64,000 nt of DNA from an uncultured bacterium (GTDB lineage: Bacteria; Cyanobacteriota; Vampirovibrionia; Gastranaerophilales; Gastranaerophilaceae): assembly GCA_902783835.1 (NCBI GenBank), contig CACZSN010000014.1, forward strand, positions 1 through 64,000, given 5' to 3'. Shown in pieces: positions 42,676-51,472 of the stretch (position 1 is the stretch's first letter; every line of letters starts with the position of its first letter). The notes beneath the pieces are model-generated. The model searched no databases. It was not told the DNA's origin and saw nothing but the letters and a program-made list of their open reading frames with translations. A program made the position numbers and the translations under genes.

Positions 42676-44131
42676 CGTTGAAGATAACAGCGAAAAAATT
42701 AAACAATATATAAATGAAGGTAATGCGGAAGAATTAATCATTTTCCCGATGTTGTCAATTACGGGGATAAATTGCTGTGATTATTTTAAAAATCCTGAAT
42801 TTATCGAAAAACAAAATTCCGCGCTTGAAGAAATAACGGAGCTTTCAAAACAACGAGATATCATTTTGGGAATTGCAGAAAAAACCGAAGATGGTTTGTA
42901 TAACTCAATTGCACTTCTTTCAAACGGAAAGAAAAAAATACTTTGCCGTAAAAAAGATTTAACACTTCAAGAACAAAAATATTTCAAATCAGGCGAAGGT
43001 CCTGCGGATATCGAATATCACGGAAGATTGATGACCGTTACTTTGGATAAGGTTAAGGACTGCAAGACGGACATTTTGTTAAACTTGCACGCTGAAAATT
43101 TCCAAATGGATAATTTTTTCAAACGCACGGCGAAAAAAGCTTTCCCTGAAATCCGCGTAAATCCTGTATGTTTGACAGGTTCGTTGCTTTTTGACGGAAG
43201 AAGTTATTTTTCAACAAAAAATGGACTCAAAATCGTTGAAGCTCCTGCTTTTGAAGAAGCAAAAATTTGCTATGACGAAGATGTTGAATACAAAGGCATT
43301 GAAGAAAAAGATGTAAATATTTACGACGAAACCGTTGATGCAATTACGTTTGCGATAAGAGATTTTTGTAAGAAAAACGGTTTCAAAAAAATCGTCCTCG
43401 GACTTTCAGGAGGTATCGATTCTGCACTTACCGCCGCAATCGCTTGCCGTGCAATCGGTAGCGAAAATGTTACAGGTATAACAATGCCGAGCGAATATTC
43501 AAGTTCTGGAAGTGTCGATGACAGCGTTGAACTTGCAAAAAACTTGAGTATGGAATGTAAAAATATCCCGATTAAGCCTTTGTTTGAGACTTTTGTGGAT
43601 AAAGTTCAAGGTCAAAAATATAACGACCTTGCGGAAGAAAATTTGCAATCACGTTTGCGTGGCATAATTTTGATGAATTATTCAAACCGCTACAATGCCC
43701 TTTTGATGGCAACAGGAAACAAATCCGAAGTTGCAACTGGTTATTGCACACTTTATGGCGATACTTGCGGCGGTTTTTGTGTTCTTTCGGACATTTATAA
43801 AACAGATGTTTATAAGGTTGCGGAAAGAATTAACAAGGACAGAATCATTATTCCGACAAGCACAATGACAAAACCGCCGTCAGCAGAACTTCGTCCGGGA
43901 CAAAAAGATACGGACAGTTTGCCTGAATACGACGTTTTGGACAAAGTTATCAAATTGTATTTCGAGGAAAACATCGATGAGGAAGAAATTTGCTATATGC
44001 TTCCGAATAAACCCGTAAAACAAATCATCAGAACGATTTTGAGGGCAGAATTTAAACGTAAACAAATGACATCCGGTGTGAAACTTTCCGATTGCTCATT
44101 TGTTTGTGACATCGATTATCCCACAATTTAG
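42635..44131 (+). CDS. nadE: NAD+ synthetase with degenerate glutaminase domain
   Basis: A 498-aa two-domain NadE. The C-terminal synthetase domain is intact: LGLSGGIDSALTAAIA (P-loop at about 258-263), LLMATGNKSEVATGY and KPPSAELRPGQKDTDSLP. The N-terminal nitrilase-like domain should free ammonia from glutamine, but the catalytic Glu of FPE is Met39 (IIFPMLSITG). The nucleophile Cys of the ICED motif aligns with Asp138 (VTLDKV). The Lys region (RKKDLTLQEQKYF) is kept. The enzyme therefore probably uses free ammonia. It overlaps ftsQ by 41 bp. Confidence 0.93.
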   Translation: MKATIIQLNTKSADVEDNSEKIKQYINEGNAEELIIFPMLSITGINCCDYFKNPEFIEKQNSALEEITELSKQRDIILGIAEKTEDGLYNSIALLSNGKKKILCRKKDLTLQEQKYFKSGEGPADIEYHGRLMTVTLDKVKDCKTDILLNLHAENFQMDNFFKRTAKKAFPEIRVNPVCLTGSLLFDGRSYFSTKNGLKIVEAPAFEEAKICYDEDVEYKGIEEKDVNIYDETVDAITFAIRDFCKKNGFKKIVLGLSGGIDSALTAAIACRAIGSENVTGITMPSEYSSSGSVDDSVELAKNLSMECKNIPIKPLFETFVDKVQGQKYNDLAEENLQSRLRGIILMNYSNRYNALLMATGNKSEVATGYCTLYGDTCGGFCVLSDIYKTDVYKVAERINKDRIIIPTSTMTKPPSAELRPGQKDTDSLPEYDVLDKVIKLYFEENIDEEEICYMLPNKPVKQIIRTILRAEFKRKQMTSGVKLSDCSFVCDIDYPTI

Positions 44132-44148
44132 TCAGCAAGGATTAAAAA

Positions 44149-44976
44149 ATGACAAAAAATAAAATCAAAACTTTAATAACAACTGCACTTATTTTATCGT
44201 CAATGTCAGGAACATATGATTTTGCAGGCAATTTCGCCTATGCGTCATTGATTTTGCCAAGTTCTACCGCAAGCCAAATTACTGCAGCCGGTTATGAACC
44301 TTCCGAAATCGGATTTTATAAAGCGGCAAAAGATGGAAATATCAAGGTTTTGAGCCTTTTTACAGAGGCAAGTGTTTTTGTCAACATGAAAGATGCAACG
44401 AGAAAAACTCCCGTATATGTTGCAGCAGCTGCAGGACAGGCAAAAGCGGTAAGATTTTTCCTTCTTTGCGGAGCGGATATTAATGCTCGGGATGAAAATA
44501 TGACATCACCTTTGATGGCAGCGATTAAGGCGAAATCTTATGAAACGGCACAAATATTAATCGATGCAAACGCAAACTTAAAAGTCGCTGATGACAATGG
44601 TTATACACCTTTACACTATGCGGTTATGTATAATCAAATCGGAATAACTCAACTGATTGCGACACATTGGTGCGACATAGATGCCCCCGATAATGAAGGA
44701 AATACTCCATTGTTTTATGCTGCAGCAAAAGATATGGCAATTTTGCAAACATTAATCAATGCAGGTGCCGATATAAACGGATTAAACGGTAAAAACCGCA
44801 CTGCTCTTCACAATGCGGTTTTGAAAAACAATATTACAAATGTCAGATTGCTTCTGGATAATGGTGTTAATGTAAATATCGAGGATATTTACGGAAAAAC
44901 ACCTATTTTTTATGCCCAAAAAGGAAGTGACATATATAAAATGCTTTTGGAATCAGGAGCAAGGATTTCCGGCTAA
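44149..44976 (+). CDS. Exported ankyrin-repeat protein (275 aa)
   Basis: A signal peptide (about 1-32, ending near FAYA) is followed by about seven ankyrin repeats covering residues 60-275, for example TPVYVAAAAGQAKAVRFFLL and NGYTPLHYAVMYNQIGITQL. It is probably periplasmic or secreted and would bind a protein partner. It follows nadE by 17 bp, perhaps in the same operon. The stop overlaps the convergent transporter gene by 4 bp. Confidence 0.87.
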   Translation: MTKNKIKTLITTALILSSMSGTYDFAGNFAYASLILPSSTASQITAAGYEPSEIGFYKAAKDGNIKVLSLFTEASVFVNMKDATRKTPVYVAAAAGQAKAVRFFLLCGADINARDENMTSPLMAAIKAKSYETAQILIDANANLKVADDNGYTPLHYAVMYNQIGITQLIATHWCDIDAPDNEGNTPLFYAAAKDMAILQTLINAGADINGLNGKNRTALHNAVLKNNITNVRLLLDNGVNVNIEDIYGKTPIFYAQKGSDIYKMLLESGARISG

Positions 44977-46352
44977 ACACCTTTTCTCCAAACAGGAATG
45001 AGGATTAACATACAACTGATTGCTGCTGCAATCCAGAAGTACAATGCACCGGACCATCCGAAATTATCTACAAAATATCCGGTTCCGATTCCCGAAAGGA
45101 TTGCACCGAGATATCCGAATAATCCGCAAAATCCCGTTGCAGCAGATGCAACTTTCTTTGAACCTGATTCTACTGCACAAATACCACCGACAAACATTTG
45201 CGGGCCCGCTGTGAAGAAGCCGATTCCGCCGATACAAAGGTAATCGATTGCAGTGTGAAGCAAGTCAGAACCTTTGTTTTCCAATAATCCGAATACGCAA
45301 AGAGCAAAACCGATTAAGAACAACATCGTAACAGGCATTCTTTTGCCTTTGAATATCTTGTCCGAAAATACCCCGGCAAGCAAGGTACCCGCTATCCCAA
45401 ACAACGGAAGGAACGTTTGTTTTTGTGTTGCAATTTCAAGCGGATTTCCTTTAACATTGTGCAAATATTTGATAATCCAATCTTCAGTTCCGCAACGGCA
45501 AATATAAACGAACGTAAAAGCAAATGCCAAAAGCCACATTGTCGGATTAAGAAATACATATTTTTTCAAAATTTCGAAGAACGAAAGTTTAGCTTCTTCA
45601 TCTTCTTCTTCGGGAGTTTCGTCTTTTTGACCTTCTTTATATAGTTCAACATCAGGCAAACCGATTGTTGTAGGCTTATCATGCATGTGTGTTGCAAGAT
45701 AAATGCAAACAATCAAATTTACAATACCCGGAACAATAAATGCAGATTGCCAACCATAATGAGCAATTAACCAACCGGCGAGCAAGAAAGCAATTGTCGT
45801 TCCTAATTGGTGAGAAGTTGTCCAAAGCGACCAAACAGTTCCTCTTTCTTTGTTAGACCACCAAAAAGCCAAAGATTTTGCAATTCCCGGAAATCCCATT
45901 GATTGGAACCATCCGTTTACCCCCCAGAAAAATGCCATCGCAATTAACAAAATCGGTTGACCGTGAATTGCCACATTTTTCGGAATACAAACAGGACAAA
46001 GGGCAAATAAAATATTTGCAATAGAGGAACAAAATAACGCGGTTGTGATGAATTTTCGAGCATCAGCCTTGTCCGCAAGAACTCCGTTTATGAATTTGCC
46101 GAACATGTAGGCAAAATATAAAGCACTGCCAAGCAAACCGAGCTGAAGGTTCGAATATCCCAAATCCGTTTCAAGAGCCGGAAGTGCAGTTGCAATATTT
46201 TTTCTCGTCAAGTGAAAAACCGTATAACCGATAAAGCAAGAACTGAATATGTCAATTCTGCCCTTTTTATAAGCCTTTGCGACATCTTCGTCATTCATGG
46301 TAACAGGAATATCCGAAGGTGCTTTAAAATAATCTACAATTTTTTTAAACAT
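44973..46352 (-). CDS. OPA-family phosphate ester antiporter-like MFS transporter, copy 2
   Basis: A 459-aa 12-helix major facilitator of the organophosphate:phosphate antiporter family (GlpT/UhpT-like). Family features are FIGYTVFHLTRKNIATALP, the YSNLQLGLLGSALYFAYMFGK region and GLFGYLGAILSG near the C terminus. It is closely similar to the gene just upstream. The frame reaches 46370, but the ATG at 46352 has a GGAG ribosome site. The likely substrates are sugar phosphates or glycerol-3-phosphate; the exact one is not readable. A terminator between the two copies suggests partly separate expression. Confidence 0.87.
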   Translation of the reverse strand: MFKKIVDYFKAPSDIPVTMNDEDVAKAYKKGRIDIFSSCFIGYTVFHLTRKNIATALPALETDLGYSNLQLGLLGSALYFAYMFGKFINGVLADKADARKFITTALFCSSIANILFALCPVCIPKNVAIHGQPILLIAMAFFWGVNGWFQSMGFPGIAKSLAFWWSNKERGTVWSLWTTSHQLGTTIAFLLAGWLIAHYGWQSAFIVPGIVNLIVCIYLATHMHDKPTTIGLPDVELYKEGQKDETPEEEDEEAKLSFFEILKKYVFLNPTMWLLAFAFTFVYICRCGTEDWIIKYLHNVKGNPLEIATQKQTFLPLFGIAGTLLAGVFSDKIFKGKRMPVTMLFLIGFALCVFGLLENKGSDLLHTAIDYLCIGGIGFFTAGPQMFVGGICAVESGSKKVASAATGFCGLFGYLGAILSGIGTGYFVDNFGWSGALYFWIAAAISCMLILIPVWRKGV

Positions 46353-46397
46353 AAATAAAACTCCACACAAATTTGAAAAATATAAATAAAATTATCA

Positions 46398-46430
46398 CAA
46401 AAAAGCCCCCGACTGTCGAGGGCTTTTAAG
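46398..46430 (-). terminator. Terminator between tandem OPA transporter genes
   Basis: AAAAGCCC (46401-46408) pairs with GGGCTTTT (46419-46426), with further pairing of CGA and TCG around a small loop. T-runs are present on both strands. Confidence 0.75.
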
Positions 46431-46450
46431 TCTTTATTAAGATACTTAAA

Positions 46451-47824
46451 TTAAACACCTTTTTTAATCAAAGGCAAAAGTATCAACATACAAGCAATTG
46501 CTGATGCAATCCAGAATAAGAACGCACCGTTCCATCCGAATTGGTCAATAAAGTAACCTGTACCCGCACCGGAAACGATAGCTCCGATATAACCGGATAA
46601 TCCGCAGAAACCAGTTGCGGCAGATGCAACTTTCTTAGAGCCTGATTCAACGGCACAAATACCGCCAACAAGCATTTGAGGTCCGGCAACAAAGAATCCC
46701 ATGCCCGCCAAGCAAGCAACATCAATGATATCTCCGATAATGCCGGAGAAGTGATTGTGCATAATAACAAATACGCTTACCGCAATACCAGCCAAGAATA
46801 TAAGGTTTACGGGAGTTCTGTGACCTTTAAATAATTTATCAGAGAAGAAACCAGCAGAAATAGCACCCAAAATTCCAAAGAATGCCAATGAACCAAATTT
46901 CGTAGTCGCTTCACCCATATCATCTCCACGTTCAACGAGGAATTTGATAATCCAATCTTCCGTACCGTATCTGCAAATGTAAACAAACACATAAGCAAAT
47001 GCCAAAATCCACATTGTTTTATTGAAGAAAATATATTTTTTCAAAATATCAAAATAAGAAAGTTTTGCTTCTTCGTCTTCTTCTTCGGGAACGGGAACAG
47101 CACCTTCTCTGTATTCTTCAACTTCGGGAAGCCCCATTGTTTGAGGCTTATCATGCATTTTTGCATAAGTAAAAATACACATTATAAGGTTGATAACCCC
47201 GGGAATAATGAAACCGGCTCTCCAACCGAATTTAACAATTACAAAACCTGCAAGCAAAGCACCTAACATTGTACCGAATTGGTGAGAAGTTGACCATAAT
47301 GCCCATTTTGTACCTCTTTCGGTATTTGAGAACCAAAAAGCAAGAGCCTTTGCAATACCGGGAAATCCCATTGATTGGAACCAACCGTTAATACCCCAGC
47401 AAAGAGCCATGAACAAAAGCAATACGGGTTGTCCTGCCGCCATCAAATCTTTATCAATGAAATATGGTCCCAAACCCAACAGAATGTTAGATAAAGCAGA
47501 CATTAAAAGTGCAAATGTCATGAACTTTTTCGCATCCGCTTTGTCCGCAATAATACCGTTTAAGAATTTACCAAATGCATATGTAAAATAAAGCGAACTG
47601 CCCAATAAACCCAATTGAAGGTTACTGTAACCCAAATCGTTTTGGATGGCGGGAAGTGCCGGCCCTATGTTTTTCTTCGTAAGGTGAAAAACGGTATACC
47701 CGATAAAGCATGCCGAAAATACATCAATTCTGTATTTTTTGTACTGCTTATCAATGACCTCTTTCGGTTCTGTAACAGGCAAAATCGGAGGTGCTTTAAA
47801 ATAATTTAAAAATCCTTTTATCAT
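46451..47824 (-). CDS. OPA-family phosphate ester antiporter-like MFS transporter, copy 1
   Basis: A 457-aa 12-helix transporter, highly similar over its whole length to the next gene. It has FIGYTVFHLTKKNIGPALP, YSNLQLGLLGSSLYFTYAFGK, and a charged central loop with PEEEDEEAKLS shared by the two. The tandem arrangement points to a gene duplication, perhaps with divergence in substrate. An AGGA ribosome site precedes the ATG. The divergent side (47825-48124) carries the rpsE leader. Confidence 0.87.
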   Translation of the reverse strand: MIKGFLNYFKAPPILPVTEPKEVIDKQYKKYRIDVFSACFIGYTVFHLTKKNIGPALPAIQNDLGYSNLQLGLLGSSLYFTYAFGKFLNGIIADKADAKKFMTFALLMSALSNILLGLGPYFIDKDLMAAGQPVLLLFMALCWGINGWFQSMGFPGIAKALAFWFSNTERGTKWALWSTSHQFGTMLGALLAGFVIVKFGWRAGFIIPGVINLIMCIFTYAKMHDKPQTMGLPEVEEYREGAVPVPEEEDEEAKLSYFDILKKYIFFNKTMWILAFAYVFVYICRYGTEDWIIKFLVERGDDMGEATTKFGSLAFFGILGAISAGFFSDKLFKGHRTPVNLIFLAGIAVSVFVIMHNHFSGIIGDIIDVACLAGMGFFVAGPQMLVGGICAVESGSKKVASAATGFCGLSGYIGAIVSGAGTGYFIDQFGWNGAFLFWIASAIACMLILLPLIKKGV

Positions 47825-47976
47825 TTACACAATTCCTAATTTTAATACCACTATATAGAGTTTATTATGTCACAAAATAAAATTTATATCAAACTCAAAT
47901 TTTAATAATAAATAATATTAAGAGGAAAAGAAATAAAAAAGCTATAAATATATGTAAAATATTGTCAACAAGGCTA

Positions 47977-48004
47977 TTGCAATAAAAAGTTTATATAGTA
48001 TTAT
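47977..48004 (+). promoter_or_regulatory. Promoter upstream of rpsE
   Basis: TTGCAA (47977-47982), a 16-bp spacer and TATTAT (47999-48004) resemble a sigma-70 promoter. It lies about 120 bp before the rpsE start and upstream of the hairpin at 48038-48089, so the hairpin would be in the transcript. Confidence 0.5.
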
Positions 48005-48037
48005 GAAATAGTCAGAAAAACTCATAAACCCCACGAT

Positions 48038-48089
48038 AAACATGAACTTGAAGATTCGCTAAAATCTTCGGTAAAATTCATGTTTTTTT
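48038..48089 (+). promoter_or_regulatory. Terminator-like leader hairpin before rpsE
   Basis: AAACATGAA (48038-48046) pairs perfectly with TTCATGTTT (48077-48085), with an inner GAAGAT/ATCTTC stem, followed by a T-run to 48089. It lies between the presumed promoter and rpsE. It could be an attenuator or ribosomal-protein leader, or the end of a short RNA of about 80 nt. The rest of the gap (47825-47976) is AT-rich with no visible gene. Confidence 0.55.
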
Positions 48090-48124
48090 AATTGTTTAAA
48101 ATTTAACAAATGAAAGGTAAACCA

Positions 48125-48685
48125 GTGGAAGAAGTTAAAGAAACAAAGGAACTCAATTCCGAACCAAAAAGAAGAAGAATCGAAAGAAAAGAAGAAGTTC
48201 CCGCACAAAGCGAATGGAAAGAACAAGTAATTCAAATCCGTCGTGTAACAAAAGTTGTAAAAGGCGGTAAGAAATTATCATTCAGAGCAATCGTAATTGT
48301 GGGCAACAAAAAAGGACAAGTCGGCGTAGGCTGTTCAAAAGCTGCTGAAGTTATCACAGCAATTCAAAAAGCAGTAGCAGACGGCAGAAAGAACTTAGTA
48401 GACGTACGTTTGTTCAATACAACAATTCCTCACCCTGTAACAGGACGTTCAGGAGCAGGCAGCGTAATGCTCAGACCGGCATCACAAGGTACAGGTGTTA
48501 TCGCAGGCGGTGCAGTTCGTGCTGTACTCGAACTTGCAGGTATCGAAAACATTTTGAGTAAATCATTAGGTTCAAAATCACCTCTTAACGCAGCAAACGC
48601 TACAATCAATGCACTTAAATCATTGAGAAACTTCAAAGAAGTTGCTGACAAAAGAGGCATTTCACTCAAAGACATGCTCAATTAG
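48125..48685 (+). CDS. rpsE: 30S ribosomal protein S5
   Basis: S5 of the small subunit, involved in decoding fidelity. It has [27 protein letters not shown] and the later [15 protein letters not shown]. The frame is open from ATG 48110, but an AAAGG ribosome site sits inside those codons, 7 nt before GTG 48125. I therefore prefer GTG, giving a charged N-terminal extension of about 30 residues. S5 normally follows L18 (rplR); here no r-protein gene lies upstream, so the cluster starts at rpsE. Confidence 0.95.
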   Translation: MEEVKETKELNSEPKRRRIERKEEVPAQSEWKEQVIQIRRVTKVVKGGKKLSFRAIVIVGNKKGQVGVGCSKAAEVITAIQKAVADGRKNLVDVRLFNTTIPHPVTGRSGAGSVMLRPASQGTGVIAGGAVRAVLELAGIENILSKSLGSKSPLNAANATINALKSLRNFKEVADKRGISLKDMLN

Positions 48686-48703
48686 TAGAAGGGATTAAAG
48701 ACA

Positions 48704-48892
48704 ATGGCTAATAAATCAGAAAAAGTAAAAATTAAACTTGTAAGAAGCCTTATCGGTGCAACAAAGACTCAAATCAAAGTTGTAAAAGCATTAGGCTTGA
48801 ACAAAACAAATGATGTTGTTGAACATGCTCCTTCTGCAACAGTAATGGGTATGGTAAACAAAATTTCTCACATGGTAGAAATTGTTGACTAA
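48704..48892 (+). CDS. rpmD: 50S ribosomal protein L30
   Basis: A 62-aa L30 with KIKLVRSLIGATKTQIKVVKALGL, the typical first strand and helix. It lies in canonical order after rpsE. From memory, photosynthetic Cyanobacteria and plastids lack L30, so its presence is worth noting for this lineage. The ribosome site is a weak AGGG about 11 nt upstream. Confidence 0.95.
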   Translation: MANKSEKVKIKLVRSLIGATKTQIKVVKALGLNKTNDVVEHAPSATVMGMVNKISHMVEIVD

Positions 48893-48915
48893 TTGAAACA
48901 CGAAAGGTACATAAA

Positions 48916-49368
48916 ATGGCAGAACAAATAACATTGGAAACATTGGCACCGCAAGAAGGTGCAACTTCCAAATCAAAAAGAGTCGGCAGAGGCAGAGCAT
49001 CAGGACACGGAAAAACTTCTTGCCGTGGTAACAACGGTGAAGGACAACGTTCAGGACGTTCTTCAAAAAGAGGTTTTGAAGGCGGTCAAATGCCCGGATA
49101 CAGACAAATGCCGAAATTAAAGGGCTTTAAGAACTTTAACGCTCTTAATTACGCAGAAATCAATGTAAGCGATCTCGAAAAATTGGGATTGGAAGAAGTT
49201 GATTTAACAGTACTCAAAGCAAGCAAGAAAGCTGCAGCAAACGCAGATGAACTCAGAGTTTTGGGTAACGGAGAAATTTCAAAAGCAGTTGTGGTAAAAG
49301 CAAGATACTTTACTGCATCAGCAAAAGAAAAAATTGAAAAAGCAGGCGGAAAGGCTGAATTAGTATAA
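48916..49368 (+). CDS. rplO: 50S ribosomal protein L15
   Basis: A 150-aa L15 with the Gly/Arg-rich loop (RVGRGRASGHGKTSCRG), RSGRSSKRGFEGGQMPGY and a globular C-terminal domain. The stop overlaps the secY start as TAATG, so the two are coupled. An AAAGG site precedes its ATG. Confidence 0.96.
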   Translation: MAEQITLETLAPQEGATSKSKRVGRGRASGHGKTSCRGNNGEGQRSGRSSKRGFEGGQMPGYRQMPKLKGFKNFNALNYAEINVSDLEKLGLEEVDLTVLKASKKAAANADELRVLGNGEISKAVVVKARYFTASAKEKIEKAGGKAELV

Positions 49369-50717
49369 TGCAACAACCGAAAATACAACCGCCGAGCGTT
49401 GACGACTTGAAAGCAATGTTTCAAGTATCGGGTTTAAAACAGAAATTAATCTTCACATTTTTAATGATGATTGTATTCCGTTTTTGCACGCAGTTACCGC
49501 TCTTTGGTATCAACAATGAAGTATTTGCAAATATTGCGGCCGGTAATAACATTGTCGGATTTTTAGATATGTTCTCAGGCGGAGCTTTGGGCAACGTATC
49601 AATTATCGCATTGGGTATCGGACCTTACATCACGTCATCAATTGTAATGCAATTGTTGGCGGTTGTAATTCCGCAACTTGAAAAACTTCAAAAAGAAGAA
49701 GGCGAAGCCGGAAGAAGGAAGATTGCACAATATACACGGGTATTTACAGTTGTAATTGCAATATTCCAAGCACTTGTATTTGTTTTATTCTTAATGCACA
49801 GTGCAACTGCGGCGATTATGCCTAATGTAAATCATTTCTTGTTTGTTGTTGGTTCGGTAGGTATTTTAACGGCAGGTGCGGTATTTACGATGTGGCTTGC
49901 TGAACTTATGACGGAAAGAGGAATCGGAAACGGAGCTTCAATGATAATTTTTTGGGGTATTTTGTCACGTATTCCTGTTTACGTAAAAAGCACGGCAAAA
50001 ATCGTTATGAACGATGTAAGATTACAATGGGGCTTAATAGCATTATTAATAATCTTTTTTGCCACAATGATTTTGATTGTAATTATGCATGAAGCGGCAA
50101 GAAAAATCATCATTGTAAATCCGAGACGCCAAGTAGGGAATAAGGTATACGGCGGAATGAATACATATATTCCGTTCAAACTTAACCCAGGTGGTGTAAT
50201 GCCAATCATCTTTGCGATTGCTATTTTAATGTTCCCGACGACAATTTTGAGTCTTGTAGGACAAACAAATTTTCCGGAAGGAATGTTAAAAGATATTATG
50301 TTGCAGTTGAATGCGGTATTTAATCCATCAACGATTAGTTATAATGTTATATACTTCTTGTTGATTGTATTATTGACATTCTTCTACGCATCAATCATTC
50401 CGAACATGCAACCAAAAGAAATTGCAAATAACTTAAAGAAATACGGATCTTCAATTCCGGGTATCAAGCCGGGCAGACCGACAGCGGAAGCTCTTGACAG
50501 AATTTTGAGCAGAGTAACGTTGTTAGGTGCGTTAGGTTTGGGTGTTGTAGCATTGATTCCTTCATTTGCATCAACTGTTACAAACATTACTACATTGCAA
50601 GGTTTGGGAGCAACTTCGTTAATCATCATGGTAGGTGTTGCGTTAGACTTTATAAATCAAGTTAAAACTCAACTCCTTTCAAAAAATTACGAAAGTTTCT
50701 TAAAAGACAAACCTTAA
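49368..50717 (+). CDS. secY: Protein translocase subunit SecY
   Basis: The 449-aa pore subunit of SecYEG with 10 membrane helices. FGINNEVFANIAAGNNIVGFLDMFSGGALGNVSIIALGIGPYI covers the plug/TM2 area. The sequence GIGNGASMIIFWGILSRIP and the LNPGGVMPIIFAIA region are conserved. It starts at the rplO stop overlap. A strong terminator at 50740-50773 ends this transcript before adk. Confidence 0.97.
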   Translation: MQQPKIQPPSVDDLKAMFQVSGLKQKLIFTFLMMIVFRFCTQLPLFGINNEVFANIAAGNNIVGFLDMFSGGALGNVSIIALGIGPYITSSIVMQLLAVVIPQLEKLQKEEGEAGRRKIAQYTRVFTVVIAIFQALVFVLFLMHSATAAIMPNVNHFLFVVGSVGILTAGAVFTMWLAELMTERGIGNGASMIIFWGILSRIPVYVKSTAKIVMNDVRLQWGLIALLIIFFATMILIVIMHEAARKIIIVNPRRQVGNKVYGGMNTYIPFKLNPGGVMPIIFAIAILMFPTTILSLVGQTNFPEGMLKDIMLQLNAVFNPSTISYNVIYFLLIVLLTFFYASIIPNMQPKEIANNLKKYGSSIPGIKPGRPTAEALDRILSRVTLLGALGLGVVALIPSFASTVTNITTLQGLGATSLIIMVGVALDFINQVKTQLLSKNYESFLKDKP

Positions 50718-50739
50718 CGGAATAAAGAAACAAAAATCA

Positions 50740-50773
50740 AAAAGAGATAAGCATGAAAATGTTTATCTCTTTT
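50740..50773 (+). terminator. Terminator after secY
   Basis: A 15-bp stem (50740-50754 with 50759-50773, one G-U pair) is closed by a GAAA tetraloop and has T-rich ends. It separates rpsE-secY from adk-map. Confidence 0.9.
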
Positions 50774-50779
50774 GTTTTG

Positions 50780-50788
50780 TGATATAAT
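50780..50788 (+). promoter_or_regulatory. Extended -10 promoter for adk-map
   Basis: TGATATAAT (50780-50788) is a TGn-extended -10 box just after the secY terminator and 27 bp before adk. The same element appears at 63662-63670 and a TGT variant at 3174. Confidence 0.65.
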
Positions 50789-50815
50789 TTCGCTATAAAC
50801 AGGAAAGGGTTAATA

Positions 50816-51472
50816 ATGAAAAAAGAACTTATTATGGTAGGACCTCCGGCAAGCGGAAAAGGTACACAAACAAAGAAATTGGTTGCGGAAACGGGTTTAA
50901 AACACGTTGATACAGGTTCAATGCTCAGAGAAGCGGTAGCTGCAAAGACTGAAGCCGGTGTTATTGCAAAAGAATATATGGATAAGGGACAACTCGTTCC
51001 TGTAGAAATCGTCGGAAGAATTATCAAAGACAGACTTTCTAAAGATGATTGCAAAAAAGGCTTTATTTTAGACGGATTTCCGAGAAGTTTGGAACAGGCT
51101 GAAATTTTAGACAACATTCTTGCGGAATTAGACAAAGATGAAGATGTTGATATGAAGGTTGTATATTTTGATATGCCTATTGACAATCTTATCGAAAGAA
51201 TTGTCAACAGACGTTCTTGTCCTGCTTGCGGAGCAATTTTCAACGTAAAAACAATGACATTGAAAAAAGACGGAAAATGTGATTTTTGCGAAACGGAACT
51301 TGTTCAAAGAGCAGATGACAACGAAGAAACTGCAAAATCAAGATTTAACACATATTTTGAACAAACAGCACCTCTTATTGATTTATATGAAAAAAGAGGT
51401 AATTTGGTAAAAGTAAACGCAGCCGGAACGATTGATGAAGTTTTTGCTGCACTTAAGGAAGTAATAGGATAA
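50816..51472 (+). CDS. adk: Adenylate kinase (zinc-LID type)
   Basis: A 218-aa kinase interconverting ATP, ADP and AMP. The P-loop is GPPASGKGTQT, the AMP site FILDGFPRS, and the long LID carries a zinc motif with CPAC and CDFC. This LID is of the zinc-binding type found in many Gram-positives and others. It starts its own transcript, and the stop overlaps the map start as TAATG. Confidence 0.96.
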   Translation: MKKELIMVGPPASGKGTQTKKLVAETGLKHVDTGSMLREAVAAKTEAGVIAKEYMDKGQLVPVEIVGRIIKDRLSKDDCKKGFILDGFPRSLEQAEILDNILAELDKDEDVDMKVVYFDMPIDNLIERIVNRRSCPACGAIFNVKTMTLKKDGKCDFCETELVQRADDNEETAKSRFNTYFEQTAPLIDLYEKRGNLVKVNAAGTIDEVFAALKEVIG

